The notes beneath the pieces were generated by a model. That model searched no databases. It was not told where the DNA came from and saw only the letters and a program-made list of their open reading frames with translations. Below are positions 8,615 to 16,685 of a stretch of 64,000 nucleotides of DNA, in pieces (position 1 is the first letter of the stretch; the number at the start of each line of letters is the position of its first letter). Both the position numbers and the translations under genes were made by a program. The DNA comes from JBBROS01 sp963752225. Its GTDB lineage: Bacteria > Pseudomonadota > Alphaproteobacteria > Acetobacterales > Acetobacteraceae. Location of the stretch: positions 930,001 through 994,000 of the forward strand of contig CAVVXS010000007.1 in NCBI GenBank assembly GCA_963752225.1, given 5' to 3'.

Positions 8615-8831
8615 CGCCCCAATCCGCGACAGCGTCGATGAACGCCTGGTCTTCCCGCGCATGAGCACTGGCGGCGATCGCGGCTGACTGACGATGTGCT
8701 TCGGACCGGAAAGCGGGAGACCGCACGTCCGGCACCCAAATCTGGATCGGTCGAAGACCCTGCTCCCGCAGCCGCGCACGATGTTCTCGCACCTTGATGC
8801 GCGAGGGCTTGGCGCTTGATGCCGAGGCCAC
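8607..8831 (-). CDS. MazE-type antitoxin (DUF3018 family)
   Basis: A 74-residue protein with KVREHRARLREQGLRPIQIW then VPDVRSPAFRSEAHRQSAAI, matching the DUF3018 antitoxin family that partners MazF toxins. The GTG at 8831 is the start: GGAG sits 8 bp upstream. The N-terminal half should bind DNA and the acidic C-terminus (FIDAVADWGDE) should wrap the toxin. It is followed by the toxin with an 8-bp overlap. A perfect palindrome at 8849-8860 lies just upstream and is the likely autoregulatory operator. Confidence 0.85.
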   Translation of the reverse strand: MASASSAKPSRIKVREHRARLREQGLRPIQIWVPDVRSPAFRSEAHRQSAAIAASAHAREDQAFIDAVADWGDE

Positions 8832-8848
8832 GACAATTCTCCAATAAA

Positions 8849-8860
8849 GTTACATGTAAC
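8849..8860. promoter_or_regulatory. Palindromic operator candidate for the toxin-antitoxin pair
   Basis: GTTACATGTAAC is a perfect 12-bp inverted repeat ending 17 bp before the antitoxin GTG codon. A -10-like TAACTT overlaps its start-proximal side on the minus strand. Antitoxins of this kind normally repress their own promoter, so this is a sensible operator; binding itself is inferred. Confidence 0.6.
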
Positions 8861-9409
8861 CTATCATGGGTCAGCGGGTTTCTCCAGTCCTTTCACCGGA
8901 CTTTCACCGGACTTCGCTGCCGGGACGCGCCCTCCTCTTTCCGGCCCTTTCCTGTCCCAACGGTGTGCGGATGGCGGTCCACACATTGATATCGTTGGCG
9001 TTGGCGTTCTTGTCGAAGCTACTGGCAGGCGGTATTTGGCCGCTCGCAGAAACTCTTAATTATCCCAACCAGATTTGCGGGCCAACTGGCCAAGCTTTTG
9101 TCTTGCCGTCTAAGCTTCGTCCCCGTCGAAATCCGCAGAACCGCGATGGGTGGCGCAATTCAACTTGGTTCATCGGCTTTTCCGGAAAAGCAGCACCGTT
9201 GCGTTTTCGGCGAAACGCTGTAAGTCATTGATCGTCTATAGCAAACCGGCCGAAGGCAGGTGTTGCTTTTATCTTGCCATCCAAATTGTCACCCGCTCCC
9301 TTGGCGCGAAGTCGCCGTATGTGGCCGCTCTCCGCTTTCGGTTGGCGAGCATTGCCCGTTGATGGCATGTTGATTTCTCCAACTGCGAAGCGCCGGAGTA
9401 AGGACAGAG
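8861..9409. other. Non-coding AT-richer island segment with imperfect repeats
   Basis: About 550 bp with no convincing gene; short open frames here have no recognisable protein signature or ribosome site. It is clearly AT-richer than the flanks. An imperfect 20-bp direct repeat is visible: GCTTTTGTCTTGCCGTCTAA at 9094-9113 and GCTTTTATCTTGCCATCCAA at 9265-9284. TATTTGGCCGCTC (~9033) and TATGTGGCCGCTC (~9319) are another related pair. These look like decayed repeats rather than regulatory sites. Confidence 0.55.
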
Positions 9410-10123
9410 GTGACGGAACACGACGATCCTGACGTCGAGCAACCGGCATCGAAACGGTTCGATGTTCAGTTATTTATTGCTCACCCGACCATCGATCCGG
9501 GGGAAATCAGCACGGCGCTCGGATTGGACGCAAGCTTTGAACATCGCGTCGGAGATCAGCGGAAGACTCCGGCGGGCACCCTACTGCCGGGCGTGCATCG
9601 CGATACGCGATGGCGACATAGCCGCCGCTACAGGACGGGCGATCAATGGTTTGCCGATAAAGTCGTAGACTTGATCGACCGCATTGAGCCGCACAAGGAA
9701 TTCCTCAAGTCGCTCAGTTCAAGCAGCGGCAAGATCTGCGTGATCGTACAATTTCTCGGGGACGGATATTTTGGGGATGAAGTTCCGAAGGGCATTCTCT
9801 CCCGACTGGCCGACTTGGACCTGGATCTGGGCATCGAGTGCTTCACAGTTCCTCAAGGTGCAGGCGGAATGAGAAACATTCAGGTTATTGATGGCGCACA
9901 AAACTGCACTTTCAGTATATTCCAAGCTACACACGAGGAATTTGCCCTGCTGTTTCCGGAGCCTAAGCAGGATATCCAGTACGCTGAGGATCTGGCGACA
10001 CTGCCGCACCAAGAGGATGTAGAAGCCGCTCTCGCGCAGATATGGAAGCGGCCAATCCGCAAGCAGAATGCCCTTGGCATTCACGGGACGCTCTTCTACC
10101 AGCTTGATCGCTACAAGGCATAG
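9410..10123 (+). CDS. DUF4279-like protein of unknown function
   Basis: A 237-residue soluble protein with no signal or membrane span. The N-terminal ~130 residues (FDVQLFIAHPTIDPGEISTA, then RKTPAGTLLPG and RDTRWRH) resemble DUF4279, a family of unknown role often found with immunity-type or accessory genes. The C-terminal ~100 residues (AEDLATLPHQEDVEAALAQI, ending GIHGTLFYQL) I do not recognise. The GTG start at 9410 follows AGGACAGAGG. Codon use is AT-richer than its neighbours, which with the adjacent toxin-antitoxin pair and recombinase remnant suggests acquisition by transfer. Confidence 0.7.
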   Translation: MTEHDDPDVEQPASKRFDVQLFIAHPTIDPGEISTALGLDASFEHRVGDQRKTPAGTLLPGVHRDTRWRHSRRYRTGDQWFADKVVDLIDRIEPHKEFLKSLSSSSGKICVIVQFLGDGYFGDEVPKGILSRLADLDLDLGIECFTVPQGAGGMRNIQVIDGAQNCTFSIFQATHEEFALLFPEPKQDIQYAEDLATLPHQEDVEAALAQIWKRPIRKQNALGIHGTLFYQLDRYKA

Positions 10124-10410
10124 TACAGTGAAAAACGGGAGGATGCCGTCACTTCCTCCGCGGTCACTCCGGCGCAACGCCGCCTGTTCCGAACAGTCCC
10201 CTGAACAAACAGAACAGCGGTCTCTGGTTGGACGCTGAACATTGTCAGAGGGCTACAGCGTAGCAATAGTGCTCATCATCGTCGGTCGTGGCCAGCCACC
10301 CGTCGGCTCGTCCGCGCCGCGTCGCCGACCATCAAGTGTGCGCCGTGTCACAGCGGCAGATCCGGCGACGGGGACACCTTGCGCATGGGATCGCGGGGGG
10401 AGCGCATCGC

Positions 10411-11457
10411 ATGCTGCATACGTTCAAGTACGGCCGAGCGTTGCGCAGGTGGCGACCCGACGGCTTCGTGCTTGCCCTGATCGGCACCGTGACGCTTGCG
10501 ACGTGGCTGCCGTGCGGCGGGAGTGGCGCGGCCATCTGCCGCGCGCTGGGCCTGGTTGCCGTCGGATCGTTGTTCTTCCTGCAAGGCGCGCGGCTATCGC
10601 GTGACGCGATCCTGGCGGGCATGACCAACTGGCGGCTGCATGCGTTCATTGCGGGCACGACCTTTGCCCTGTTTCCGGTGCTGGGCACGATCATCGTCGC
10701 GCTGTTCCCCGGTGCCTTGTCCGGACAGTTGGCCTTGGGCGTGCTGTTCCTGTGCGCGTTGCCGTCCACCGTCCAGTCGTCGATCGCGTTGACTTCGATC
10801 GCCAAGGGCAACGTCGCGGGCGCGGTGTGTGCGGCGACGGTGTCCAGCCTGGCCGGTCTGCTGCTGACACCGCTGCTGTTCGGCCTCATGGCCCATCGCC
10901 ATGGCGCGGCCATCGACGGGTCTGGCGTTTGGACGATCCTCGCCCAGTTGCTGCTGCCGTTCGTTGCCGGGCATCTGCTGCGGCCTTGGATCGGCGCTTG
11001 GGTCGCGCGGCACCGGTCGGTGCTGGCGGTGACCGACCGGGGCTCCATCCTGCTGGTGGTGTATACCGCGTTCAGCGCCGCCGTCATTCAGGGCAGCTGG
11101 CACCAGCTTCCGCCGGCGACGCTGGCGGTGCTCGGGCTGGTCGTCGCCGGCCTGCTGGCGTCGGGTTTGCTGATCACCCAGGCCGGGGCGCGGCTGTGCG
11201 GGTTCGACCGCGCGGACCGGGTCGCCATCGTGTTCTGCGGCTCGCAGAAATCGCTGGTGGCTGGGATCCCGATCGCGAGCGTGCTGTTCGCCGGGCCGGC
11301 ACTGGGCGTCGTCGTGCTACCGATCATGCTCTACCACCCGGTGCAGCTCGTGGTCAGCGCCTGGCTGGCGCGTCGCTTCAGCGAGCGGGCCGCGACCCAT
11401 GATGCCGTCCAAGCGCTCCCGGCCTCCTCGGCACTTGCCGGTCCGATCGGCTCCTGA
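10411..11457 (+). CDS. Bile acid:sodium symporter family protein (SBF-like)
   Basis: A 348-residue integral membrane protein with about ten spans, of the YfeH/SBF-like type (bile acid:sodium symporter superfamily). Supporting segments are LALGVLFLCALPSTVQSSIA near residue 110 and IVFCGSQKSLVAGIPIASVL near residue 275, with the conserved polar residues inside helices. The ATG at 10411 is chosen over upstream in-frame codons because GGGGGAG lies 9 bp before it and it begins just before the first span. The substrate of bacterial members is mostly unknown. Confidence 0.88.
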   Translation: MLHTFKYGRALRRWRPDGFVLALIGTVTLATWLPCGGSGAAICRALGLVAVGSLFFLQGARLSRDAILAGMTNWRLHAFIAGTTFALFPVLGTIIVALFPGALSGQLALGVLFLCALPSTVQSSIALTSIAKGNVAGAVCAATVSSLAGLLLTPLLFGLMAHRHGAAIDGSGVWTILAQLLLPFVAGHLLRPWIGAWVARHRSVLAVTDRGSILLVVYTAFSAAVIQGSWHQLPPATLAVLGLVVAGLLASGLLITQAGARLCGFDRADRVAIVFCGSQKSLVAGIPIASVLFAGPALGVVVLPIMLYHPVQLVVSAWLARRFSERAATHDAVQALPASSALAGPIGS

Positions 11458-11582
11458 CCCCCGGCTTGAGCGCCCCGCCGTCCTGACGCCGAGCCATCGC
11501 GTGCTCGACGCGGGACGGCGTGGCTTCGCCGGGCGATCCGTGGTCATCTGACACACCCCAACGCAGGCCGGCGCGCACGACC

Positions 11583-11957
11583 ATGGATGACGGCACGGAC
11601 GCATCGCGGCGAACGGCTCCGGCCGGGGAACCGCGCGTGGACGCCAATTTCCGCAACGGGACCGTCACCGCGATCAGCGTCCTGCTTGGGTTCTCGCTGT
11701 CGTTCCTGACGCGCTGGGCCGGATATCCCGGCGATTGGAGCGTGGCTGACCTGGTCGGCCTGATCACCATTACCGCGGGCATCGGTGCGCAGGTCTGGTC
11801 GCTGGCGCGCTTGCTGTCGGTGCAGTCGCTGGTGCTCGCGAACCATGACAGGATCGTGCGGATGTTCCTTGCGGGTCTGGTGCTGGTCGGAGCGGGCGTG
11901 CTGCTCGCAATCGTCGGCGGCCTGGTCGGGCTCGGGCGGAACGTGCTGGCCGGCTGA
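11583..11957 (+). CDS. Small membrane protein of unknown function
   Basis: A 124-residue protein with a polar N-terminus of about 25 residues and three hydrophobic segments (ISVLLGFSLSFLT, VGLITITAGIGAQVWSL and LAGLVLVGAGVLLAIVGGLVGL). I do not recognise a family. The ATG at 11583 has only weak ribosome-site evidence. It stands alone between the SBF-like transporter and the molybdenum hydroxylase genes. Confidence 0.65.
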   Translation: MDDGTDASRRTAPAGEPRVDANFRNGTVTAISVLLGFSLSFLTRWAGYPGDWSVADLVGLITITAGIGAQVWSLARLLSVQSLVLANHDRIVRMFLAGLVLVGAGVLLAIVGGLVGLGRNVLAG

Positions 11958-12042
11958 GCCGATCCGGCCCTGCTCCGCGCATGGTGTGTTGCGTCGCGCA
12001 CCGGCGTTACGCTTAGCTATACCGCACTGAGGGAGGGCTTCA

Positions 12043-12495
12043 ATGATCAAGCTGAAAGTGAACGGCACCGAGCAAAGCTGGGATGGCGATCCCTCGCTCC
12101 CGCTGCTGTGGTTCCTGCGCGACGAGGCGGGGATGACCGGGACCAAGTTCGGCTGCGGCCAGGCGCTGTGCGGGTCGTGCACGGTGCATGTGGACGGGCA
12201 GGCGGCGCGGTCCTGCATCACCGGGATGTCGGACGTGGACGGGCGGGAGGTCGTCACCATCGAGGGGCTGCACCCGGCCGGCGACCATCCGGTGCAGAAG
12301 GCGTGGCGTGAACTGGGCGTGCCGCAATGCGGCTACTGCCAGGCGGGACAGATCATGCAGGCGGCGGCGTTGCTGACCGAGAACCCGCACCCGTCCACCG
12401 AGCAGATCCGCGACACCATGTCGGGCAACATCTGCCGCTGCGGCTGCTATCAGCGTATCGAGGCGGCGATCCGCCTCGCGGCAACGGGGACCTAA
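12043..12495 (+). CDS. iorA: (2Fe-2S) subunit of isoquinoline 1-oxidoreductase-like molybdenum hydroxylase
   Basis: A 150-residue small subunit carrying two [2Fe-2S] clusters. The plant-ferredoxin-type cluster ligands are C38, C43, C46 and C58 (FGCGQALCGSC...C); the second cluster ligands are C96, C99, C131 and C133 (QCGYC ... CRCGC). It passes electrons from the molybdenum subunit encoded 5 bp downstream. GAGGGAGG precedes the ATG. IorA-like proteins serve several aldehyde and N-heterocycle dehydrogenases, so the symbol is by similarity and the substrate is unknown. Confidence 0.92.
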   Translation: MIKLKVNGTEQSWDGDPSLPLLWFLRDEAGMTGTKFGCGQALCGSCTVHVDGQAARSCITGMSDVDGREVVTIEGLHPAGDHPVQKAWRELGVPQCGYCQAGQIMQAAALLTENPHPSTEQIRDTMSGNICRCGCYQRIEAAIRLAATGT

Positions 12496-12500
12496 TCGCC

Positions 12501-14771
12501 ATGATCCGCAACGTATCCCGCCGCGCCATCATGCGCGGCAGCGTCACGGCCGGAGCGCTCGTGCTCGCCGCCCCGATCACCGCACGCCGCGCCATGGCCG
12601 CCTACGCGACCGGCGCCGGCGCCATGCCGCACGGCACCGTCAACGATCCGCGCATCTTCGTCGCGATTGGTCCGGACGGAATCGTCACCATCCTCGCGCA
12701 CCGGGCGGAAATGGGCACCGGGGTGCGCACCAGCCTGCCGATGATCGTCGCCGACGAGATGGAAGCCGATTGGGCGCGGGTGCGCATCCAGCAGGCGCCG
12801 GGCGACGAGGTGAAGTACGGCAACCAGGACACCGACGGGTCGCGCAGCACGCGGCACTACCTGCAGCCGATGCGCGAGGTGGGCGCCGCCGCCCGCACGA
12901 TGCTCGAGACGGCCGCCGCACAGCGCTGGAACGTTAGCGCGAGCGAGTGCCGGGCCAGCAACCACGAAGTGGTGCATGCGGCGAGCGGCCGGCGGCTCGG
13001 CTTCGGCGACCTCGCCGCCGACGCGGCCAAGCAGCCGGTGCCGGAAACGGCGTCGCTCCGGTTCAAGGACGCGAAAGACTTCCGCTACATCGGCAAGGGC
13101 CGGATCGGCATCACCGACCTGCACGACATCACCACCGGAGCCGCGGTGTATGGCGCCGACGTGCGGCTGCCGGGGATGAAATACGCCGTCATCGCTCGGC
13201 CGCCGGTCACGGGGGGCAAGCTCGTCTCGTTCGACGGCAAGGACGCCGAGGCGGTCGCGGGCGTCGAGCGGGTGATGGAGGTGCAGGGCTGGCCCTGGCC
13301 GTCGAAGTTCCTGCCGCTGGGCGGGGTCGCGATCGTCGCTCGCAACACCGGCGCCGCGATCAAGGGACGCGACGCGCTGAAGGTGGTGTGGGACGACGGC
13401 GCCAACGCCAACTACAACAGCGTCACCTATCGGACGGAGCTCGAGAACGCCGCGCGCAAGCCCGGCGAGGTGGTGCGCAACAACGGCAACGCCGACGAGG
13501 CGCTGCAAGCGGCGCAGACGGTCGTGATCGGCGAGTACTACGCGCCGCACCTGGCGCATGTCAGCATGGAGCCGCCGGTCGCCACCGCCCGCTTCGCCGA
13601 CAACAAGGTCGAGGTGTGGGCGCCGGTGCAGAGCCCGGGCGGCACCCGCGAGGATCTCGCCAAGATGCTCGAGATCCCGGAAGAGAACGTGACCGTGCAC
13701 GTCACCCTGCTGGGCGGCGGGTTCGGGCGGAAGTCCAAGTGCGACTACGCGCTCGAGGCGGCGCTGCTGTCCAAGGCGCTGGGCGCGCCGGTGCGGGTGC
13801 AGTGGACGCGCGAAGACGACGTTCGCCACGACTTCCTGCACACGGTCTCCGCCGAGCGGATCGAGGTCGGGCTCGACGCATCGTCGAAGGTGACCGCGTG
13901 GCGGCACCGCAGCGTGGCGCCGAGCATCGGCTCGACGTTCGCGGCCGGGGCCGTGCACGAGATGCCGTTCGAGCGCGGCATGGGGCTCGCCGACCTGCCG
14001 TTCGACATCCCCAACATCCGCGCCGAGAACCCGGAAGCGGCCGCGCACACGCGGATCGGCTGGTTCCGCTCGGTGTCCAACATCCCGCACATGTTCGCGG
14101 TGCAGTCGATGGTGGGTGAGCTTGCGGCCAAGACCGGCCGCGATCCCAAGGACATGCTGTTGGAGCTGATCGGTCCGGACCGCATCGTCAACCTCGAGGG
14201 TGCGGTCGAGAACCTGTGGAACTACGGCGAGCCGTTCAGCAGCTACCCGATCGACGCCGGGCGGCTGCGCCGGGTGGTGGAGCTGGCCGCGGCCAAGGGC
14301 GAGTGGGGCCGCAAGCTGCCGCCGGGGCACGGCATCGGCATCGCCGCCCATCGTAGCTTCGCAAGCTACATCGCGACGGTCGTCGAGGTGTCGGTGGACA
14401 AGAAGGGCGTGCTGACGATCCCACGCGTTGATACGGCGGTGGATTGCGGGCAAGTCGTGAACCCGGAGCGGATCGCGTCGCAGATGGAGGGTGCGGCGAT
14501 CATGGGGCTGAGCCTCGCCAAGCACGGCGCCATCACCTTCAAGGACGGCCGGGTCGAGCAAGGCAATTTCGACGACTATCCGGTGGCGCGGATCGACGAG
14601 GCGCCGCTCGTGACCAACGTCTGGATCACGCCGACCAATGCCGAGCTGGCCCCCGGCGGCATCGGCGAACCCGGCGTGCCGCCGTTTGCGCCGGCACTGT
14701 GCAACGCGATCTTTGCCGCGACCGGCAAGCGGATCCGCAGCTTGCCGATCGGCAAGCAACTCGAGGCATGA
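12501..14771 (+). CDS. iorB: Molybdopterin-binding subunit of xanthine dehydrogenase family (IorB-like)
   Basis: A 756-residue catalytic subunit with an N-terminal Tat-like signal (SRRAIMRGSVTAGALVLAAP), so the enzyme is probably periplasmic or membrane-associated as in other IorB-type hydroxylases. Cofactor-binding segments include LLGGGFGRKSKCDYALEAA and the final GGIGEPGVPPFAPAL, whose Glu is the conserved catalytic base of the family. No FAD subunit is present, consistent with the two-subunit IorAB type using a cytochrome acceptor. The ATG at 12501 starts at the signal peptide. The next gene overlaps as ATGA. Confidence 0.92.
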   Translation: MIRNVSRRAIMRGSVTAGALVLAAPITARRAMAAYATGAGAMPHGTVNDPRIFVAIGPDGIVTILAHRAEMGTGVRTSLPMIVADEMEADWARVRIQQAPGDEVKYGNQDTDGSRSTRHYLQPMREVGAAARTMLETAAAQRWNVSASECRASNHEVVHAASGRRLGFGDLAADAAKQPVPETASLRFKDAKDFRYIGKGRIGITDLHDITTGAAVYGADVRLPGMKYAVIARPPVTGGKLVSFDGKDAEAVAGVERVMEVQGWPWPSKFLPLGGVAIVARNTGAAIKGRDALKVVWDDGANANYNSVTYRTELENAARKPGEVVRNNGNADEALQAAQTVVIGEYYAPHLAHVSMEPPVATARFADNKVEVWAPVQSPGGTREDLAKMLEIPEENVTVHVTLLGGGFGRKSKCDYALEAALLSKALGAPVRVQWTREDDVRHDFLHTVSAERIEVGLDASSKVTAWRHRSVAPSIGSTFAAGAVHEMPFERGMGLADLPFDIPNIRAENPEAAAHTRIGWFRSVSNIPHMFAVQSMVGELAAKTGRDPKDMLLELIGPDRIVNLEGAVENLWNYGEPFSSYPIDAGRLRRVVELAAAKGEWGRKLPPGHGIGIAAHRSFASYIATVVEVSVDKKGVLTIPRVDTAVDCGQVVNPERIASQMEGAAIMGLSLAKHGAITFKDGRVEQGNFDDYPVARIDEAPLVTNVWITPTNAELAPGGIGEPGVPPFAPALCNAIFAATGKRIRSLPIGKQLEA

Positions 14772-15034
14772 GGCGCGTCATGAACATGTTCCATGCCAGT
14801 GCGGCCGTTCTTCTTATCGGCGCGGGGATCCTCGGCGCGGGGGCTGCCATCGCGCAGCCGGTGCCGGCCTCGCCCGGGGTTCGTCCCCGCGGCGAGCCGG
14901 CGGCGCAGAGCTCCGTGCCCACTCCGGCGCCGCCGGCCGGCACGACCCAGGCCACCGGGTCGACGTCGCAGGACCCGGGGGTCAAGGAGATGAACCGCTC
15001 TGAAAAAGCCAAGGTCGACGCCCAAGGCAAGTAG
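14768..15034 (+). CDS. Small secreted protein of unknown function
   Basis: An 88-residue protein with a signal peptide (FHASAAVLLIGAGILGAGAAIAQ) and a short Pro/Ala/Ser/Thr-rich disordered mature part. Its start overlaps the stop of the molybdenum subunit (ATGA), so it is translationally coupled to iorAB. No cysteines or known motif in the mature part. It may be an accessory to the oxidoreductase, but nothing in the sequence shows that. Confidence 0.6.
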   Translation: MRRVMNMFHASAAVLLIGAGILGAGAAIAQPVPASPGVRPRGEPAAQSSVPTPAPPAGTTQATGSTSQDPGVKEMNRSEKAKVDAQGK

Positions 15035-15116
15035 GCCGGGCGTACCGGCCGGACCGGAGCCGGCCGCGCCGGTCGCTGCGGAACGGACGGAGGCGGCGGC
15101 GGCGTCCAGGCCGCGT

Positions 15117-16094
15117 GTGGCCATCGGGTGCCAAGGCGGCGGCAGCCACGCCGCCTTCGCGGCCGGCATCCTGGCCGCGTTGCTCGGGCCGGCCATGCGC
15201 GACCGGTTCGACCTCGTGGCGCTGAGCGGCACGTCGGGTGGGGCACTTTGCGCGGCGTTGGCCTGGGCCGGGCTGAACGGCCCGGGCGGCGCCGACGACG
15301 CGGTGGCCCGGCTGCACGGCTTCTGGCGCGACCTCGAGGCACGCGACCCGCTCGACGTGGCCGCCAATGCGGCCGGTCTGTTCCTGGCCCGTTTGCCGGT
15401 GACGGCTGAGGTCAGCCCGTATCTTTACGAACCCACGGCGGAGCCGCGGCTGCGCTCGTTGCTGACCCGGCATCTCGGGCTCGACGCCCTGCCCGCCGCC
15501 CGGCGGTCGCGGCCGCGCCTGCTGGTCGGCGCGACCGACATCCTGAGCGGCGCCCGCACCGTGTTCACCGGCGAGACGCTGTCCTACGACGACCTGATCG
15601 CGTCGGCGGCCATTCCGCCGCTGTTCCGGGCGGTCCGCGCACACGGCACGCTGTTCTGGGACGGGCTGTTCACCACCAATCCGCCGATCCGCGAGTTCAC
15701 CGACCTCGACCCGGCGCCGGACGAGATCTGGGTCGTGCAGATCAACCCGCAGCAGGACATCGAGGAGCCGCGCAGCGTTCCCGAAATCGAGAACCGCCGC
15801 AACGAGCTGTCGGGCAACCTGTCGCTCGGACAGGAGCTGTATTTCATTGCGACCATGAACAAGATGCTGGCCGCCCACCCCGGGCTGGCCGATCGCTACC
15901 GGCCGATCCGGCTGCGCGTGGTCGAGCTGGACATCACCGGCCTCGACTACCCGTCGAAGTTCGACCGCACCACCGCGTTCATCGAGCGCCTGCTGCGCCA
16001 CGGCGCCGAGCGCGCGGCCTGGTTCTTCGACGAGCGCTCGGCCTGGCCGCGCACGGGCACGCCGCCGGCGACCTCAAGGATGATCGGCGCATAG
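15117..16094 (+). CDS. Patatin-like phospholipase
   Basis: A 325-residue serine lipid hydrolase. The oxyanion-hole glycine run is near the start (GCQGGGSHAAF, residues 4-14), the nucleophile S40 lies in ALSGTSGG, and the catalytic Asp is D182 in FWDGLFTTNPP, a DGL variant of the usual DGG. No signal peptide, so probably cytoplasmic. The GTG at 15117 lacks a good ribosome site; the frame stays open upstream to 14994, and a CTG at 15000 sits 10 bp after AGGAG, so an N-terminal extension of up to 39 residues is possible. Confidence 0.88.
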   Translation: MAIGCQGGGSHAAFAAGILAALLGPAMRDRFDLVALSGTSGGALCAALAWAGLNGPGGADDAVARLHGFWRDLEARDPLDVAANAAGLFLARLPVTAEVSPYLYEPTAEPRLRSLLTRHLGLDALPAARRSRPRLLVGATDILSGARTVFTGETLSYDDLIASAAIPPLFRAVRAHGTLFWDGLFTTNPPIREFTDLDPAPDEIWVVQINPQQDIEEPRSVPEIENRRNELSGNLSLGQELYFIATMNKMLAAHPGLADRYRPIRLRVVELDITGLDYPSKFDRTTAFIERLLRHGAERAAWFFDERSAWPRTGTPPATSRMIGA

Positions 16095-16114
16095 CCGGCC
16101 GCCGCAGCCGCCGT

Positions 16115-16684
16115 TCACCTGCGGATCAGCACGGCCGGCTGCTCGAGGCCGGCGAAGTGGTGCGGCACCGGATCGGGCAGCGCGTCGGGCCACTCCCAGC
16201 CGGAGAATAGCGCGCGCATGGCCGGCAGCGGGCAGTTGAAGGGCGGCCCGGGGTCACGCGTGGTCTGCATGAACAGGACGAACAATCGCCCGCCCGGCCG
16301 CAGCCAGTCGCGCAGCCGGGCCGCATAGGCGGGCCACAAGTCCGGCGGCAAGGCGCACAGGCAGGTCTGGTCGTAGACGGCGTCGAACGGCGCCTCGGGG
16401 TGCCAGGTGGTGACGTCGCTTTGCAGCGCCCGGCTCGGACCCAGCCGCGCGCTCTGCACCGCCACCGCGCTGTCGGCGAGGTCGAGCGTCACGACGTCGA
16501 AGCCGGCTTGCAGCAGCGCGGCCGGCTCCGGGCTGCGGCCGGCGCCCGGCACCAGGATGCGGCAGGGCGACAGCGCGCCCGAGTCGCGCCAGGCGAGGAA
16601 CGCTGGGTTGAGCCCTTCCCGCTCCCAGGGCGTATTGCCTTCCTGGAAACGGTCTTCCCAGAAACCCTCCGGCAGCGCGTTCAT
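16115..16684 (-). CDS. TPMT-family SAM-dependent methyltransferase
   Basis: A 189-residue class I methyltransferase of the thiopurine S-methyltransferase type. WEDRFQEGNTPWEREGLNPA is the family's N-terminal signature, and ILVPGAGRSPEPAALLQAGF is the SAM-binding motif I loop. In bacteria these enzymes methylate sulfur, selenium or related small molecules. The ATG at 16684 gives the typical N-terminus; its stop side converges on the patatin gene. The substrate-binding protein gene ends one base upstream, so these two are likely co-transcribed. Confidence 0.85.
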   Translation of the reverse strand: MNALPEGFWEDRFQEGNTPWEREGLNPAFLAWRDSGALSPCRILVPGAGRSPEPAALLQAGFDVVTLDLADSAVAVQSARLGPSRALQSDVTTWHPEAPFDAVYDQTCLCALPPDLWPAYAARLRDWLRPGGRLFVLFMQTTRDPGPPFNCPLPAMRALFSGWEWPDALPDPVPHHFAGLEQPAVLIRR

Positions 16685-16685
16685 G

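Noticed and set aside
8866..9362. Two short open frames in the AT-richer island segment
   Set aside because: No ribosome site, no recognisable motif, and Arg/Ser/Pro-heavy composition typical of non-coding frames.
7965..10300. Integrated element bounded by a duplicated tRNA 3' end
   Set aside because: I looked for a second copy of the tRNA-Ser 3' sequence (GTTCGAATCCC and flanks) up to ~10.3 kb and found none; no intact integrase is present. Only a remnant can be claimed.
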